Assembly (NCBI RefSeq): GCF_002902305.1
Contig: NZ_PPPX01000001.1
Location: 1,076,062-1,140,061 of the forward strand
Direction of reading: 5' to 3'
Origin: Staphylococcus argensis
GTDB taxonomy: Bacteria > Bacillota > Bacilli > Staphylococcales > Staphylococcaceae
Length of the DNA stretch: 64,000 bases
In this document: piece by piece, positions 8,684 through 19,914 of the stretch
How the letters are laid out: the number at the start of each line of letters is the position of its first letter
Position numbering within the stretch: the first letter of the stretch is position 1
The notes under the pieces: model-generated
Told to the model about the DNA's origin: nothing
Seen by the model: only the letters and a program-made list of their open reading frames with translations
The model's database searches: none
Made by a program: the position numbers and the translations under genes

Positions 8684-9384
8684 AGAATTTCTCCTCCAAA
8701 TAATAAAGTGGTATAACTTACCATTACAAAACAGAAGGCACTAAAGATAAAAGGAACGAGTGGTATCATGAGACGTCGACGGTAGTAACCAGAGAGGATA
8801 ACTATAACCGCAAACAGTCCCGCAAAAATGAAAGTAAATAATAAAACATAAGTAAATAGATGAAAAGGTAAAAATAAAGCAAGAAAATTAATCAACAGTA
8901 TATCGCCATAGCCTATACCAGAGCGAACAATGAAAAATAAAATGTGAGAAATAAGTAGTACAATTAGAAATTGGAGCCATTCACAGTGAAATAAAACGCA
9001 ACAAGCCACCACAAAAACAAACAAGAGATTGAGTGAAATTGTTAAAGTTGCGATATCACTTATTGCAGTAGTAAGCAATAGAAGAAATAGAGCGATAAAT
9101 AATGAGCGTGAAATGGGTAGCTGCCAATAAAGTAAAAGCGCACCTGCCATTGCTAAGCATTCACCTATAAAATAGTATATAGATAATCGTTGTCTACAGC
9201 ACGATGTCCTCCCTTTCTGGCCGCAGAAACTAAGTATAGGGATTAAATTATAGAATCTTAAAGGTTGATGGCAGTGGTCACAAGTAGAACGCTGTAGGAA
9301 ATATTTGAACGTGAGTTGTTCTTCACTAGAGAGTTGATACAAAAAGCTAAATAAGATAGGAAACATTATAAACGCTAAAATCAT
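8680..9384 (-). CDS. comC: Type IV prepilin leader peptidase ComC
   Basis: ComC cleaves and N-methylates type IV prepilin-like proteins (ComG pseudopilins) of the DNA uptake machine. From the ATG at 9382-9384 (GAGGAGG 5 nt upstream) it has 234 residues with about seven membrane segments. The two aspartates of the family are D110 (AISDIATL) and D161 (GYGD). The cytoplasmic loop holds CDHC at 35-38, but the second cysteine pair is SCC at 61-63 rather than the usual CxxC. A longer frame upstream lacks a ribosome binding site. It overlaps radC by 4 bp. Confidence 0.9.
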   Translation of the reverse strand: MILAFIMFPILFSFLYQLSSEEQLTFKYFLQRSTCDHCHQPLRFYNLIPILSFCGQKGRTSCCRQRLSIYYFIGECLAMAGALLLYWQLPISRSLFIALFLLLLTTAISDIATLTISLNLLFVFVVACCVLFHCEWLQFLIVLLISHILFFIVRSGIGYGDILLINFLALFLPFHLFTYVLLFTFIFAGLFAVIVILSGYYRRRLMIPLVPFIFSAFCFVMVSYTTLLFGGEIL

Positions 9385-9505
9385 CCGAACCTCCTCAGAA
9401 CGATTATAGCACGCATTAACATTAAATAACAAATTTATTTATTTTAAACATTTCAAAGTAAAACACAATAAATATCGAAAATTGCAACCTACTCCTATCG
9501 AAACA

Positions 9506-9554
9506 TAAAAAAGTAGCGCTGTTTTCATTCAATAAAAATAAAAACAGCACTACT
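9506..9554 (-). terminator. Bidirectional-looking terminator after folC
   Basis: AGTAGCGCTGTTTT (9512-9525) pairs with AAAACAGCACTACT (9541-9554) with one mismatch and is followed by a six-T run on the minus strand. It ends the valS-folC transcript. Confidence 0.85.
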
Positions 9555-9605
9555 GAAAAATTTTCTTCAAAATAACTTAATCCATCAGCCTATCTCACTC
9601 ATCGA

Positions 9606-10874
9606 TTAAGCATCAAAATCAATCTTAGATTTCACTTCACTAATAAAATACAAGCTTCCTGTAATGAGTAAAGCATCACCTTGATAATTTTTAATAAAAT
9701 TAACATAATCTTCGACGATTTCTTTGTTGTCTCCAGGGACCGCTTCTATAATCTCTTCACTCGGCAATGCTTTAGGAAAATCAAAATCAGTCACGTAAAA
9801 CTGACGTGCAATCCCTTTCAAACGACTGACCATATCATCGATCGGCTTCCCTTTAATCGCTGAAAAGAGCACATCAATATCTTCAATATGATAATAATGT
9901 TGCAACGTATCAATCAACGCATCAACACTTTCGCGATTATGGGCGCCATCGATAATAATCAATGGTTCATCTTGAACGCGCTCAATACGACCCGTCCATT
10001 GCACATGTTCGATGCCATCGATCATTTTATTAAAATCAAGATTAACGTAACCTGCTTCGTTTAACTCAATCAATGCAGTAATCGCAAGTGAAGCGTTCTC
10101 CTTCTGATGTTCCCCAACCATATTTAAAGCTAATGTTTCGAGCTCATAATCTTTATAACGATAAGTGAATTCGTCGTCTTCAGACACAATTGTGATATCA
10201 CGATCAAACTCGATACCTTTCGCATCAAGTTGTTCAACCTGATCGCGCATAATTTTTAAAGCTGCTTCGTTCTTCACGGCGTAAATCACGGGCGTGTGAG
10301 GTTTGACGATCGCACTTTTATCCTTAGCGATATCGGTATAGCTATCGCCAAGAATCTCAGTGTGATCGAGGCCTACACTCGTCAAGATCGTCAAAATAGG
10401 ATCAAAGACGTTCGTTGAATCGTTCTTAACGCCTAGCCCAGCTTCAATCACGACGAAATCAACAGGATGAAGTTCACCAAAGAACAGATACATCATCGTC
10501 GTAATAATTTCAAATTCGGTTGCCGTACCCAATTCGGTCTCTTGTTCTAATTCCTCGCTCACAGGTTTCACTTTCTGAACCAATTCAACAATGGCGTCAT
10601 CAGAAATAGGTTGACCGTCAATACTAATTCGTTCATTAAATGTTTCAATAAATGGAGAGGTAAAGGTCCCCGCCGTGTAGCCGTTGTCATTTAAGGCTGC
10701 TCTAAGGTAAGCGACCGTTGAACCTTTACCATTTGTCCCACCTACATGGATGCCACGAATATGACGTTCAGGATGCCCTAAACGCTCTAACATCCACTCC
10801 ATACGTTTCACACCTGGCTTGATGCCAAATTTCGTTCTCTCATGTATCCAATATAAGCTATCTAGGTAATTCAT
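9606..10874 (-). CDS. folC: Folylpolyglutamate / dihydrofolate synthase FolC
   Basis: FolC adds glutamate to dihydropteroate and polyglutamylates folates, using ATP. The 422-residue protein follows the Mur-ligase plan: the P-loop GTNGKGST at 46-53, the folate loop SPFIETFNERISID near 78-91, a central ATP-binding core with GLDHTEILG, and a C-terminal domain with IIIDGAHNRESVDAL. It lies 11 bp after valS and shares the T-box-controlled transcript. Length is normal. Confidence 0.96.
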   Translation of the reverse strand: MNYLDSLYWIHERTKFGIKPGVKRMEWMLERLGHPERHIRGIHVGGTNGKGSTVAYLRAALNDNGYTAGTFTSPFIETFNERISIDGQPISDDAIVELVQKVKPVSEELEQETELGTATEFEIITTMMYLFFGELHPVDFVVIEAGLGVKNDSTNVFDPILTILTSVGLDHTEILGDSYTDIAKDKSAIVKPHTPVIYAVKNEAALKIMRDQVEQLDAKGIEFDRDITIVSEDDEFTYRYKDYELETLALNMVGEHQKENASLAITALIELNEAGYVNLDFNKMIDGIEHVQWTGRIERVQDEPLIIIDGAHNRESVDALIDTLQHYYHIEDIDVLFSAIKGKPIDDMVSRLKGIARQFYVTDFDFPKALPSEEIIEAVPGDNKEIVEDYVNFIKNYQGDALLITGSLYFISEVKSKIDFDA

Positions 10875-10885
10875 GATAAGGACTC

Positions 10886-13516
10886 CTACGATTTTAATTG
10901 TTTGATTCTAAGTTTCACACCATCATATTTATCTTGATAGTTCTCTTTCTTCTGACGCTCTTCGTTAATAATCTTTTCTGGTGCTTTATTGACAAAGTTC
11001 TCGTTTGCCAACTTACCATTGACGCGATCTAATTCTTTCTGCCACTTGTCTAATTCTTTCTCTAGACGTGCGATTTCTTTATCCATATCGATTAATCCTT
11101 CAAGTGGGAGCACTACGTCACCTGCTGTAGTTACAGATGTCATTGCTTTTTCAGGAATATCGATATCTGTTTCAATCACTAATTCACTAGGGTGACAGAA
11201 TCGATCGATATAGTTTGCATTCGCTTCAAGCGTAGCTTTGATATTATCATCTTTCGCTTGAATATAAATCGGAATGGCTTTAGAGATTGGCGTGTTCACT
11301 TCTTGACGTGATTGACGCACAGACTTGATGATTTCTACGAGTTGTTCCATCGTTTCCTTACTTTCGGTAAAAGTGAACGCCTCTTTTACTTCTGGCCAAC
11401 TTGCAGTCACAATTGTTTCACCAGCATGTGGAAGGTTCTGCCAAATTTGTTCAGTCACAAACGGCATAAATGGATGTAGCATACGCATCGTATTATCGAG
11501 AACATACGTTAAGACTGAACGCGTCACTTGTTTCTGAGCTTCGTCATCACCGTTCATAGGGATTTTACTCATTTCGATATACCAGTCACAGAACTCATCC
11601 CAAATAAAGTTGTAAAGTGCACGACCTACTTCACCAAATTCATATTTATCACTTAAATCTGTTACAGTTTGGATCGTTTCGTTCAAGCGTGTAAGAATCC
11701 ATTGATCTGCAAGAGATAAGTTGCCGGACAAGTCCACATCTTCTACTTTAAAGTCGTCACCAATATTCATAATGCTAAAGCGAGCCGCATTCCAAATCTT
11801 GTTAATAAAGTTCCACACTGATTCGACTTTATCAGTTGAATAACGTAAATCTTGACCTGGAGAAGATCCAGTAGCTAGGAAGTATCTTAAGCTATCTGCA
11901 CCATACTCGTCGATAACATCCATAGGATCCACGCCGTTACCAAGAGATTTACTCATCTTACGACCATCTTCAGCACGTACAAGACCGTGAAGTAACACAT
12001 CACTGAAAGGACGTTGATCTGTAAATTCAAGACCTTGGAAGATCATACGAGCAACCCAGAAGAAGATGATATCATAACCTGTAACTAAGGCATTTGTTGG
12101 ATAATAGCGTTGGAAATCTTCATTGCTAACATCCGGCCAACCTAGCGTTGAGAATGGCCACAATGCACTAGAGAACCATGTGTCGAGCACATCTTCGTCT
12201 TGCGTCCAATTCTCCGCATCTTCAGGTGCTTCCATACCAACGTAAAGTTCACCCGTTTCGTTATGATACCAAGCTGGAATTTGATGACCCCACCATAGTT
12301 GTCTTGAAATCGTCCAATCACGAATTTCTTCCATCCAACGATTGAATGTTTTTTCAAAGCGAGGTGGAACAAAGTTCACGCGATTATCTGTATCTTGGTT
12401 ATTGAGTGCTTGTTCAGCGAGCGGTTTAATTTTCACGAACCATTGAGTGGATAAATAAGGTTCTACGACCGCACCTGAACGTTCTGAATGACCTACAGAG
12501 TGTTCGTGGTCTTTGATATCAATAACTAAATCTTCGGCTTTAAGATCTTCAACGAGCTGTTCACGACATTCGAAACGATCTAAACCTTCGTATTTGCCTG
12601 CTTCTGCGTTCATTTTACCTGCTTCATCCATCACAACGATACGTTCAAGATCATGACGATTACCAATTTCGAAGTCATTAGGGTCATGGGCTGGCGTTAC
12701 TTTCATCGCCCCACTACCAAATTCCATATCAACGTATTCGTCAGCGAGAATAGGGAGTTCACGATTGACGATAGGCAGTAATACTGTCTTGCCAATCACG
12801 TCTTGATAGCGCTCGTCATTAGGGTTAACTACTATCGCTGTATCACCGAGCATTGTTTCTGGACGTGTTGTCGCAATTTCGATATAGCCATCACCATCTG
12901 TGTAAGGATACTTGAAGTGATAGAACTTACCTTGCACATCTTCGTGAATAACTTCGATATCAGACAACGCAGTTTGCGCTACTGGGTCCCAGTTGATGAT
13001 GTATTCGCCACGATAGATAATACCTTTATTGTACAAGTCAACGAAGACTTTACGCACAGCTTTACTGAGCCCTTCATCTAGCGTAAAACGTTCACGACTA
13101 TAATCTAATCCTAAGCCGAGCTTCGCCCACTGTTTGCGGATAAACGTTGCATATTCTTCTTTCCAGTCCCATGCTTTTTCTAAAAATTTCTCACGACCTA
13201 AATCATGACGAGAAATCCCTTCTTCACGTAACTTCGCTTCAACTTTAGACTGTGTCGCGATACCTGCATGGTCCATACCAGGTAAATATAATGTGTCATA
13301 ACCTTGCATACGTTTCATACGCGTAATGATATCTTGTAATGTTGTATCCCAAGCGTGCCCTAAATGCAATTTACCTGTGACATTTGGGGGTGGAATAACA
13401 ATCGTATACGTTTCTTTTTTGTCATCTTCAGCCGCTTTGAAGTAGCCTTTATCGACCCACTCTTCATAGCGCCCTTGCTCCACTTCACGTGGATTGTATT
13501 TAGGTTTCATTTCCAT
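10886..13516 (-). CDS. valS: Valyl-tRNA synthetase
   Basis: ValRS attaches valine to tRNA-Val and edits misactivated threonine. The 876-residue class I enzyme has HLGH at 51-54, the CP1 editing domain (about 190-380), KMSKS (in [12 protein letters not shown], about residue 525), a tRNA-binding helical domain, and a C-terminal coiled coil ([20 protein letters not shown]). The ATG has AAGGAGG upstream; an internal Met at residue 3 is possible. A T-box leader precedes it and folC follows. Confidence 0.98.
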   Translation of the reverse strand: MEMKPKYNPREVEQGRYEEWVDKGYFKAAEDDKKETYTIVIPPPNVTGKLHLGHAWDTTLQDIITRMKRMQGYDTLYLPGMDHAGIATQSKVEAKLREEGISRHDLGREKFLEKAWDWKEEYATFIRKQWAKLGLGLDYSRERFTLDEGLSKAVRKVFVDLYNKGIIYRGEYIINWDPVAQTALSDIEVIHEDVQGKFYHFKYPYTDGDGYIEIATTRPETMLGDTAIVVNPNDERYQDVIGKTVLLPIVNRELPILADEYVDMEFGSGAMKVTPAHDPNDFEIGNRHDLERIVVMDEAGKMNAEAGKYEGLDRFECREQLVEDLKAEDLVIDIKDHEHSVGHSERSGAVVEPYLSTQWFVKIKPLAEQALNNQDTDNRVNFVPPRFEKTFNRWMEEIRDWTISRQLWWGHQIPAWYHNETGELYVGMEAPEDAENWTQDEDVLDTWFSSALWPFSTLGWPDVSNEDFQRYYPTNALVTGYDIIFFWVARMIFQGLEFTDQRPFSDVLLHGLVRAEDGRKMSKSLGNGVDPMDVIDEYGADSLRYFLATGSSPGQDLRYSTDKVESVWNFINKIWNAARFSIMNIGDDFKVEDVDLSGNLSLADQWILTRLNETIQTVTDLSDKYEFGEVGRALYNFIWDEFCDWYIEMSKIPMNGDDEAQKQVTRSVLTYVLDNTMRMLHPFMPFVTEQIWQNLPHAGETIVTASWPEVKEAFTFTESKETMEQLVEIIKSVRQSRQEVNTPISKAIPIYIQAKDDNIKATLEANANYIDRFCHPSELVIETDIDIPEKAMTSVTTAGDVVLPLEGLIDMDKEIARLEKELDKWQKELDRVNGKLANENFVNKAPEKIINEERQKKENYQDKYDGVKLRIKQLKS

Positions 13517-13530
13517 AGCATTTCCTCCTT

Positions 13531-13805
13531 AACGTAAAAAAATCCGTTCTATTAACTTAATAATAGGACGGATCTTCCGTGGTACCACCTAACTTCGTAA
13601 GCTCACGATGAAATATCGCACCGACTTACGCACTTGTTTGCTTGATTAACGCTCAATTCACGCTTTAGTCTAATGGCAATACTCGCTTTCAACTAAAGTT
13701 CAATCGGGCTACCTTCACTACGTTCATATGTATACTTTCAGCTCATGTATACTCTCTGGAAATATGAAATCATAGTTACTCTTCCCACTTACGTTATTAT
13801 ATTTA
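13531..13805 (-). promoter_or_regulatory. T-box leader of valS-folC
   Basis: The leader contains the conserved antiterminator sequence AGGTGGTACCACGG (13578-13591) followed by a terminator hairpin (ATCCGTCCTATTA at 13561-13573 pairing with 13542-13554, then seven T). Uncharged tRNA would base-pair with the UGG bulge and allow read-through. A candidate valine specifier, GUA, lies at 13719-13721 in the stem I region. Upstream on the minus strand, TTGACT (13837-13842) and TATACT/TATAAT (13811-13821) form a likely but imperfectly spaced promoter. Confidence 0.93.
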
Positions 13806-13860
13806 CTTTAATTATAGTATAATGGAACGCACAATAAGTCAATGTACTGGAGGGAAATTT

Positions 13861-14445
13861 ATGAACGCTTGTGCTTTCAACGCGACGGATCCGTTATATA
13901 TTGACTATCATGATCATTATTGGGGACAACCCCATTACGACAGTCTTGAACTCTTTAAGTTGCTTGCTTTAGAGTCGCAACATGCTGGTTTGTCTTGGTT
14001 AACTATTTTAAAAAAGAAAGAAGCCTATGAAGATGCTTTCTATGACTTTGATCCTGAGAAGATTGCGGAAATGACTGATGAAGATGTAGACGTGTTAATG
14101 GACTTCCCAAATATTGTACACAATCGCAAGAAGCTAGAGGCGATTATCGATCAAGCACGTGGATATTTACAAATAGAGCAAGATTATGGTAGCTTTAGTG
14201 ATTTCTTATGGTCGTATGTAGATAATACACCTGTGAACATGAATTATCACTCAGCTTCAGAGCGCATTACTGTAGATGAACGTGCGACCCAACTTTCTAA
14301 AGATTTAAAGCGTTATGGATTTAAATTTTTAGGGCCAGTGACTGTATTTTCATTTTTAGAAGCGGCAGGATTATATAATAGTCATTTAGTAGATTGTCCG
14401 TATAATCCGATAAACCGATTTACTGAACCTGAAAGAGAACTGTAA
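13861..14445 (+). CDS. tag: 3-methyladenine DNA glycosylase I
   Basis: TagI removes 3-methyladenine from alkylated DNA. From the ATG at 13861 (GGAGGG 6-7 nt upstream) the protein has 194 residues. The zinc-binding residues C4 and H17 are present, with their C-terminal partners in SHLVDC, and the base-pocket residues E38 and W46 occupy the family positions. A 13-codon upstream extension exists in frame but overlaps the promoter and lacks a ribosome binding site. It diverges from the valS T-box; a TATAAT at 13818-13823 may be its -10. A strong terminator follows. Confidence 0.95.
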   Translation: MNACAFNATDPLYIDYHDHYWGQPHYDSLELFKLLALESQHAGLSWLTILKKKEAYEDAFYDFDPEKIAEMTDEDVDVLMDFPNIVHNRKKLEAIIDQARGYLQIEQDYGSFSDFLWSYVDNTPVNMNYHSASERITVDERATQLSKDLKRYGFKFLGPVTVFSFLEAAGLYNSHLVDCPYNPINRFTEPEREL

Positions 14446-14513
14446 AGTTTGAATATAGATTAAATTGATGATCAGAACACGCCACCATGATAAATGCTAT
14501 CGCATTAAATTAT

Positions 14514-14566
14514 GAAGGTGCACCCTATTGAAGTGAATGACAATTAGGGTGCACCTTCTTTATTTT
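14514..14566 (+). terminator. Rho-independent terminator after tag
   Basis: GAAGGTGCACCCTA (14514-14527) pairs with TAGGGTGCACCTTC (14545-14558) perfectly, followed by TTTATTTTG on the plus strand. The long perfect stem may also work in the other direction for the convergent gene. Confidence 0.88.
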
Positions 14567-14641
14567 GAAATTCAAATTTTGTATTTTATCTAACGATACA
14601 TGTCAATTTCTAGTGTCACAAAATCCTTTTATCTGCGTCAG

Positions 14642-15706
14642 CTAACGTCGCGCCCGATATTTTAAATAATAATTAATCAACGGAGCGATTAAGAATAAGA
14701 TGAAGAATACCCGGAAGATGTGATAACTCGAAATCATCGCTACATCTGCCCCAGTTTCCATCGCCACTAAAATAATTTGACTCATTCCTCCTGGAGCTGC
14801 TCCGAGGAAGAGATCGTTAATCGGATGATGCGTCGCGTAACCTATAATACAAACCATCACAAACGCTACGAGAATAAGCATAATATTTTGGAAAGCAATT
14901 GCTACAGCAATACGTCCTTTCAGTTGATCAACGAGCTTCGCAATTTGGATACCGATGCGAATCATATACATCACTTGCGCCGCCGCAATGAGATAATTAT
15001 CTAAAGTAAACGTAATTCCTGTAATTAAGTTCCAAGCGATTAACACGACGATAGGCGCTAACATTTGTTTCGTCGGGAAATTGATCTTAGCCATGATGAA
15101 ATATACGATAGCTATGGCTGCAACGAGTATTAAGAAATTAGGAATATTAATCGCTTGAGTAAAATCAGGTTGGACTGCACCTTGACTCGATTTCTGTCCA
15201 CTAGATGTACTTGTGAAATAAGAAATAAATGGAACGAGTATAACCACGAAGATGATACGTGAAGTCTGCGTTAAACTGACTACCATAATATTGGCATTTT
15301 TATCTTCTTCAGCCATGAGCAACATTTGACTTAAGGCGCCAGGTATAACACTTAATATGGCAGTTTCTGTATTCACCTTAGCTATTTTCTTAAAGAAGAT
15401 AGATACAATTAATGCGATGACTAATAATAATACCGATATTAACACAACAGTTAACCAATCGTCTTTAATATCGCCGATGACACGTTTAGTGAAACTTGAA
15501 CCAATTTGAACACCGAGCAAGATTAAACCGAGCTGGCTAATCCAGAATGGCCATTTGACTTCCATCTTGAACAGCTTTACACATATGAGTGCGGCGATGA
15601 TTGGGCCGAACATGAATGGAAGCAACATATGAACTGCTTTGAGTAATAAACTGATTACAATAGCAAGCAGTAATACGATGAGATTATTTAACCAATTACG
15701 TTTCAT
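14642..15706 (-). CDS. AbrB-family (duplicated domain) integral membrane protein
   Basis: This 354-residue protein is highly hydrophobic, with about ten membrane segments arranged as two similar halves, each carrying a PGxxSQ motif: VIPGALSQMLLMAEE near 120 and AAPGGMSQIILVAMETGAD near 300. This is the hallmark of the membrane family often annotated as AbrB/ammonia-monooxygenase-like; it is not the AbrB DNA-binding regulator. Substrate unknown. I chose the ATG at 15704-15706 (MKRNWLNNL) with GGGAAG upstream; the frame stays open for 37 more codons without a clear start signal. Confidence 0.82.
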   Translation of the reverse strand: MKRNWLNNLIVLLLAIVISLLLKAVHMLLPFMFGPIIAALICVKLFKMEVKWPFWISQLGLILLGVQIGSSFTKRVIGDIKDDWLTVVLISVLLLVIALIVSIFFKKIAKVNTETAILSVIPGALSQMLLMAEEDKNANIMVVSLTQTSRIIFVVILVPFISYFTSTSSGQKSSQGAVQPDFTQAINIPNFLILVAAIAIVYFIMAKINFPTKQMLAPIVVLIAWNLITGITFTLDNYLIAAAQVMYMIRIGIQIAKLVDQLKGRIAVAIAFQNIMLILVAFVMVCIIGYATHHPINDLFLGAAPGGMSQIILVAMETGADVAMISSYHIFRVFFILFLIAPLINYYLKYRARR

Positions 15707-15867
15707 ACTTATCACTACTTCCCTTATTGTTGTTACCTTAAAAGTGACACAAAACGCGCCCTGTAGCAACAAAAATGCAATACCCCGTACACAATATAAA
15801 TAAGTGATTCTTATCAAAATCCCATCATCGCACTAAGTATAAGTTATGATTTCGATTGTTAATAAAT

Positions 15868-15956
15868 AAAAATAAGGAAACCGAATAACGATAAATCAAA
15901 GTGATAAGTAAATTTAATCTTTCTACTTTGAAACAATCGTCATCCGATTTCCTCAA
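15868..15956 (-). terminator. Probable terminator after hemL
   Basis: GGAAATCGGATGACGAT pairs imperfectly with ATCGTTATTCGGTTTCC across about 50 nt, and on the minus strand is followed by TTATTTTTATTTATT. The long loop makes it less typical, but it is placed 20 bp after hemL. Confidence 0.6.
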
Positions 15957-15976
15957 CATGAACATAATCTATTGAA

Positions 15977-17266
15977 TTACTTTGTAATACGACCTAATGC
16001 CGTATCAAATGCTTGTATTGTTTGCTTAATATCTTCTTCAGTATGCGCCATTGATAAGAATGTACCTTCGAATTGAGATGGCGGTAAGAAGACGCCTTCT
16101 TTCGCCATTTCGCGATACATTTGACCAAAGAGCTCTAAATCACTGTTATTGGCTTGATCGAAATTAGTCACCGGGCCTTCGTTTAAGAAGTAACCGATCA
16201 TAGAGCCTGCACGGTTAACAGTAATTGGCACATTGTGTTTAGCGAACACTTCTTTAAGGCCTTCTTCGAGTAAATCACCTAAATGATTGAAGTGATCATA
16301 TGACTCTGGAGTTAATTGACTTAACGTTTCGTAACCGCTTGTCATAGCAAGTGGGTTACCAGAAAGTGTACCTGCTTGGTAGATGTCTCCTACTGGTGCG
16401 ATGTGATCCATGATTTCTTTTTTACCACCAAAGGCACCGACTGGAAGTCCACCACCGATTACTTTACCTAAACAAGTTAAGTCTGGAGTGACATTAAAGT
16501 AGCCTTGAGCACAGTTGTAACCTACACGGAAACCTGTCATAACCTCGTCAAAGATCAAGAGTGAACCGTACTCTTTAGTAATATCACGTAAGCCTTGTAA
16601 GAAACCTTCTTGAGGAGGCACAACACCCATATTACCTGCGACAGGTTCAACAATCACACCGGCAATGTCGTCACCAAAGTTCTCAAATGCCGTTTGAATG
16701 GCATCTAAGTCATTGTAAGGTACCGTAATCGTATTCTTGGCAATACCTTCTGGAACACCCGGAGAGTCAGGTAGACCTAATGTTGCTACGCCTGATCCTG
16801 CTTTGATTAAAAGTGAATCACTGTGACCGTGGTAACAGCCTTCAAATTTGATAATTTTGTTACGTCCTGTATAACCTCTAGCCAAACGTAGCGTATCTAA
16901 TGTCGCCTCTGTACCAGAAGATACCATACGTACTTTCTCGATAGACGGTACACGGTCGATCACGAGTTGAGCGAGTTTATTCTCTTGTAAAGTTGAAGAA
17001 CCGAAGCTTGTACCTTTATCAACGGCTTCGTGTAACTTCTCAATCACACGTGGATTTTTATGACCTAGAATGAGTGGTCCCCAACTTAGCACATAATCAA
17101 TATATTCATTTCCATCAATATCATAGATATGAGAACCTTCACCATGATCCATGAAGATCGCTGGTGTATCTACAGAGTTGAATGCACGCACCGGGCTGTT
17201 AACGCCTCCTGGCATAAGCGGTAGAGCTTCTTCCGTTGCGCGCTCTGATTTAGCGTAACGAGACAT
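15977..17266 (-). CDS. hemL: Glutamate-1-semialdehyde 2,1-aminomutase HemL
   Basis: HemL converts glutamate-1-semialdehyde to 5-aminolevulinate. The 429-residue PLP enzyme shows the SSGTEAT phosphate-binding motif (117-123), DEVMTGFR (240-247) and the Schiff-base lysine K268 in CLGKVIGGG. It is the last gene of hemAXCDBL, 12 bp after hemB. The ATG has AAAGGAGG upstream. Length and motifs are typical of HemL1. Confidence 0.96.
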   Translation of the reverse strand: MSRYAKSERATEEALPLMPGGVNSPVRAFNSVDTPAIFMDHGEGSHIYDIDGNEYIDYVLSWGPLILGHKNPRVIEKLHEAVDKGTSFGSSTLQENKLAQLVIDRVPSIEKVRMVSSGTEATLDTLRLARGYTGRNKIIKFEGCYHGHSDSLLIKAGSGVATLGLPDSPGVPEGIAKNTITVPYNDLDAIQTAFENFGDDIAGVIVEPVAGNMGVVPPQEGFLQGLRDITKEYGSLLIFDEVMTGFRVGYNCAQGYFNVTPDLTCLGKVIGGGLPVGAFGGKKEIMDHIAPVGDIYQAGTLSGNPLAMTSGYETLSQLTPESYDHFNHLGDLLEEGLKEVFAKHNVPITVNRAGSMIGYFLNEGPVTNFDQANNSDLELFGQMYREMAKEGVFLPPSQFEGTFLSMAHTEEDIKQTIQAFDTALGRITK

Positions 17267-17278
17267 AGTAATCCTCCT

Positions 17279-18256
17279 TTATTGTTGATCTAAATATTTA
17301 CAAATATCTTTGGCAAAGTAAGTGACAATTAAGTCCGCACCTGCACGTTTCATAGAAATCATTTGTTCCATAACTACAGCTTCTTCATCAATCCAACCTT
17401 GAAGTGCAGCTGCTTTCGTCATGCTATATTCACCACTTACATTGTAAGCGACAACTGGAACGTTAGTATTATTACGAACATCACGAATAATATCTAAGAA
17501 ACTCAATGCAGGCTTAACAATCATCATGTCAGCACCTTCACGTAAGTCACTTTCGAGTTCACGCATAGCTTCGCGACGGTTCGCTGGATCCATTTGGTAA
17601 GTCTTACGATCACCGAATTGTGGTGTAGATTCTGCTGCATCACGGAATGGACCGAAGAAACTAGATGCGTATTTAATACCGTAGCTCATAATCGGTACAT
17701 TTTCATAACCTGCGTCGTCAAGACCTTGACGGATTTCAGTAACGAAACCATCCATCATGTTACTTGGCGCGATAATATCTGCACCAGCTTCAACTTGTGA
17801 TATCGCTGTCTTAACCAAGTATGTTAATGATTGATCGTTATCCACATCTTTCGTCTCATGGTTGATGACACCACAGTGACCATGATCTGTATATTCACAG
17901 AGGCACGTATCGGCAACGATGAGTAAATCATCATACATCGCTTTCGCCTTACGCGTCGCTTCTTGAATAATACCGTTGTGATCGTACGCACCTGAGCCAG
18001 TCGCATCTTTCTCGTTAGGCACGCCGAAGAACATAATTGCTCTGATACCTAAATCATATGCTTCTTTCAATTCTTCTTCCAAGATATTTAAGCTTAATTG
18101 GTAAATTCCTGGCATAGAAGGAATTTCTTCTTTGACGTTATCACGTTCAACAACGAAGATTGGATAGATTAAATCTTCTTTATTGATACGTGTTTCAGTC
18201 ACCATATTTCGCATCGTTTTAGAACTACGTAAACGTCTGTGTCTATCGAATTTCAT
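17279..18256 (-). CDS. hemB: Porphobilinogen synthase (ALA dehydratase) HemB
   Basis: HemB condenses two 5-aminolevulinate molecules to porphobilinogen. In the 325-residue protein, the zinc-binding cysteines C118, C120 and C128 are present in [13 protein letters not shown], so a zinc-dependent enzyme is expected. The two substrate lysines are K195 ([17 protein letters not shown]) and K248 (MMIVKPA). It lies 3 bp after hemD and 12 bp before hemL. Confidence 0.97.
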   Translation of the reverse strand: MKFDRHRRLRSSKTMRNMVTETRINKEDLIYPIFVVERDNVKEEIPSMPGIYQLSLNILEEELKEAYDLGIRAIMFFGVPNEKDATGSGAYDHNGIIQEATRKAKAMYDDLLIVADTCLCEYTDHGHCGVINHETKDVDNDQSLTYLVKTAISQVEAGADIIAPSNMMDGFVTEIRQGLDDAGYENVPIMSYGIKYASSFFGPFRDAAESTPQFGDRKTYQMDPANRREAMRELESDLREGADMMIVKPALSFLDIIRDVRNNTNVPVVAYNVSGEYSMTKAAALQGWIDEEAVVMEQMISMKRAGADLIVTYFAKDICKYLDQQ

Positions 18257-18259
18257 ACT

Positions 18260-18943
18260 TTACATCCAACTTTCTTTAACTTTTTCAATTAATCCATCTA
18301 AAGTTTGTTCATCTGCTACTTTAGCCTCTACCCCGTATTGCTGGATTGTAGACAAAGTCTGTTGCCCTATCGCATATATATTTGAAAATGCCTTCGTGGT
18401 CTCTGGAAGCGAGCGATTAAAGAAGGCATTTACTGCTGAAGAACTAGCAAAAGTGATGGCACCCACTTTGTGTTGTGCCAACAATTGATCAATGTCTGTA
18501 ACATGCGACGACCACGCACTCGGTTTGTAGAGATCAATCTTAGTTACATTCAAACCTCTGTCTCGCAAAGTATCAACGAGTAACGGTTGAGCAGCTTGAC
18601 TCGATGGCACGAGGATTTTGGCGTGTGCTGATGCTTGAAAGTCAGCTAGAAAGCCTTCTTGTGAATAATCATTTGGGCAGAAATCAACCGCTATACCTTG
18701 GTCTTCACAATACGCTTTCGTCTTCTTACCGATTACAGCTATATAACGATATGAGGTTTGTTGTAGATAGGGATAAAAGTATTTCACAGCATTTTTAGAT
18801 GAAAAAAGAATCCAGTCATAGTTTAACTTTAACAAGTCTAAATTAAAAGAAAGTGGCTCAATCTTAATCAGTGGTTTATGAACTATAGATAAGCCGTCCT
18901 GACTATAATTACTTGTCTGTGTCATTACTATAACTGAATTCAT
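18260..18943 (-). CDS. hemD: Uroporphyrinogen-III synthase HemD
   Basis: HemD cyclises hydroxymethylbilane to uroporphyrinogen III with inversion of ring D. The 227-residue protein has two Rossmann-like halves with low overall conservation; visible family features are DWILFSSKNAVKYFYPYL (first half) and ITFASSSAVNAFF (about residue 160). The start is the second of two nearby ATGs because AAGAGG lies 9 nt before it and abuts the first. It follows hemC by 13 bp and precedes hemB by 3 bp. Context makes the call firm. Confidence 0.9.
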   Translation of the reverse strand: MNSVIVMTQTSNYSQDGLSIVHKPLIKIEPLSFNLDLLKLNYDWILFSSKNAVKYFYPYLQQTSYRYIAVIGKKTKAYCEDQGIAVDFCPNDYSQEGFLADFQASAHAKILVPSSQAAQPLLVDTLRDRGLNVTKIDLYKPSAWSSHVTDIDQLLAQHKVGAITFASSSAVNAFFNRSLPETTKAFSNIYAIGQQTLSTIQQYGVEAKVADEQTLDGLIEKVKESWM

Positions 18944-18956
18944 ATTCGTCATCCTC

Positions 18957-19883
18957 TTATAATTCTTCGTTGAGCTTGCGAATAATTTCGTAAGCCCCTT
19001 GATCTTTCAATACTTGACTTACTTCTTGACCTAATTGAACGGGATCTTTACCGCGTGCTGTATGTTGATAGCGTTCTTGACCATCTGTAGACATGATGAG
19101 GCCGGTAAACTCAATTGTACCATCTTCATCTTTCGTCGCATAACCACCGATAGGCACTTGGCAACTACCATCCATTTGCTTTAAGAAAGTGCGTTCTGCT
19201 GTGACACAATCGGCTACATTCTGATTATGAACTTGATTTAGTAAATCGAGTAATTCTTGGTCATCTGAACGACATTCGATACCTAATGCGCCTTGGCCTA
19301 TGGCAGGGACGAGCGTTTCTTTATCTAGATAACTTGTGACAATATTATCTGACCAACCCATACGTTTTAAACCAGCGGCTGCAAGAATAATCGCATCATA
19401 ATCTTCATCTTGCAATTTCTGTAATCGCGTATCGATATTACCACGAATCCATTTAATCTCAACATGGGGATATTTCGCTTTTATCTGCGCCCCACGTCTT
19501 AAAGAACTTGTACCCACGATACTTCCTTCAGGTAAGTCTTCAAGCGCGACATGGTCGTTTGCTACATATGCATCAAATGGATTCTCGCGATCAGGTATAC
19601 AGCCTAAAGTTAAGCCATATGAAATTACACTTGGCACATCTTTCAATGAATGAATCGCCATATCGATATCGTGGTTGTACAATTCGTTCTCTATTTCTTT
19701 AACGAATAAGCCCTTTCCACCTACTTTGGATAATTGCTTATCGACGATTTGATCTCCTTTAGTTACGATCTCTTTAATTTCAATATCTAAAGAAGGATCT
19801 ACCTTTTTAAGCGTATCAATAAATTGTCGGCTCTGAGTCATAGCTAATTTGCTACGTCGTGAACCTACGACTAGTTTACGCAT
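18957..19883 (-). CDS. hemC: Hydroxymethylbilane synthase (porphobilinogen deaminase) HemC
   Basis: HemC polymerises four porphobilinogens on a dipyrromethane cofactor. The 308-residue protein has the catalytic D82 (HSLKDVP) and the cofactor-bearing C241 ([12 protein letters not shown]), plus [10 protein letters not shown] at 124-133. The ATG at 19881-19883 has AGGAGG 9 nt upstream; a TTG three codons earlier lies too close to that site. It sits between hemX and hemD in the heme operon. Confidence 0.97.
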   Translation of the reverse strand: MRKLVVGSRRSKLAMTQSRQFIDTLKKVDPSLDIEIKEIVTKGDQIVDKQLSKVGGKGLFVKEIENELYNHDIDMAIHSLKDVPSVISYGLTLGCIPDRENPFDAYVANDHVALEDLPEGSIVGTSSLRRGAQIKAKYPHVEIKWIRGNIDTRLQKLQDEDYDAIILAAAGLKRMGWSDNIVTSYLDKETLVPAIGQGALGIECRSDDQELLDLLNQVHNQNVADCVTAERTFLKQMDGSCQVPIGGYATKDEDGTIEFTGLIMSTDGQERYQHTARGKDPVQLGQEVSQVLKDQGAYEIIRKLNEEL

Positions 19884-19914
19884 CTCGCGCAACCTCCTAT
19901 ATAAATATTATTAA

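Noticed and set aside
14642..15706. AbrB transcription regulator
   Set aside because: The protein is a polytopic membrane protein with duplicated PGxxSQ motifs, not the DNA-binding AbrB.
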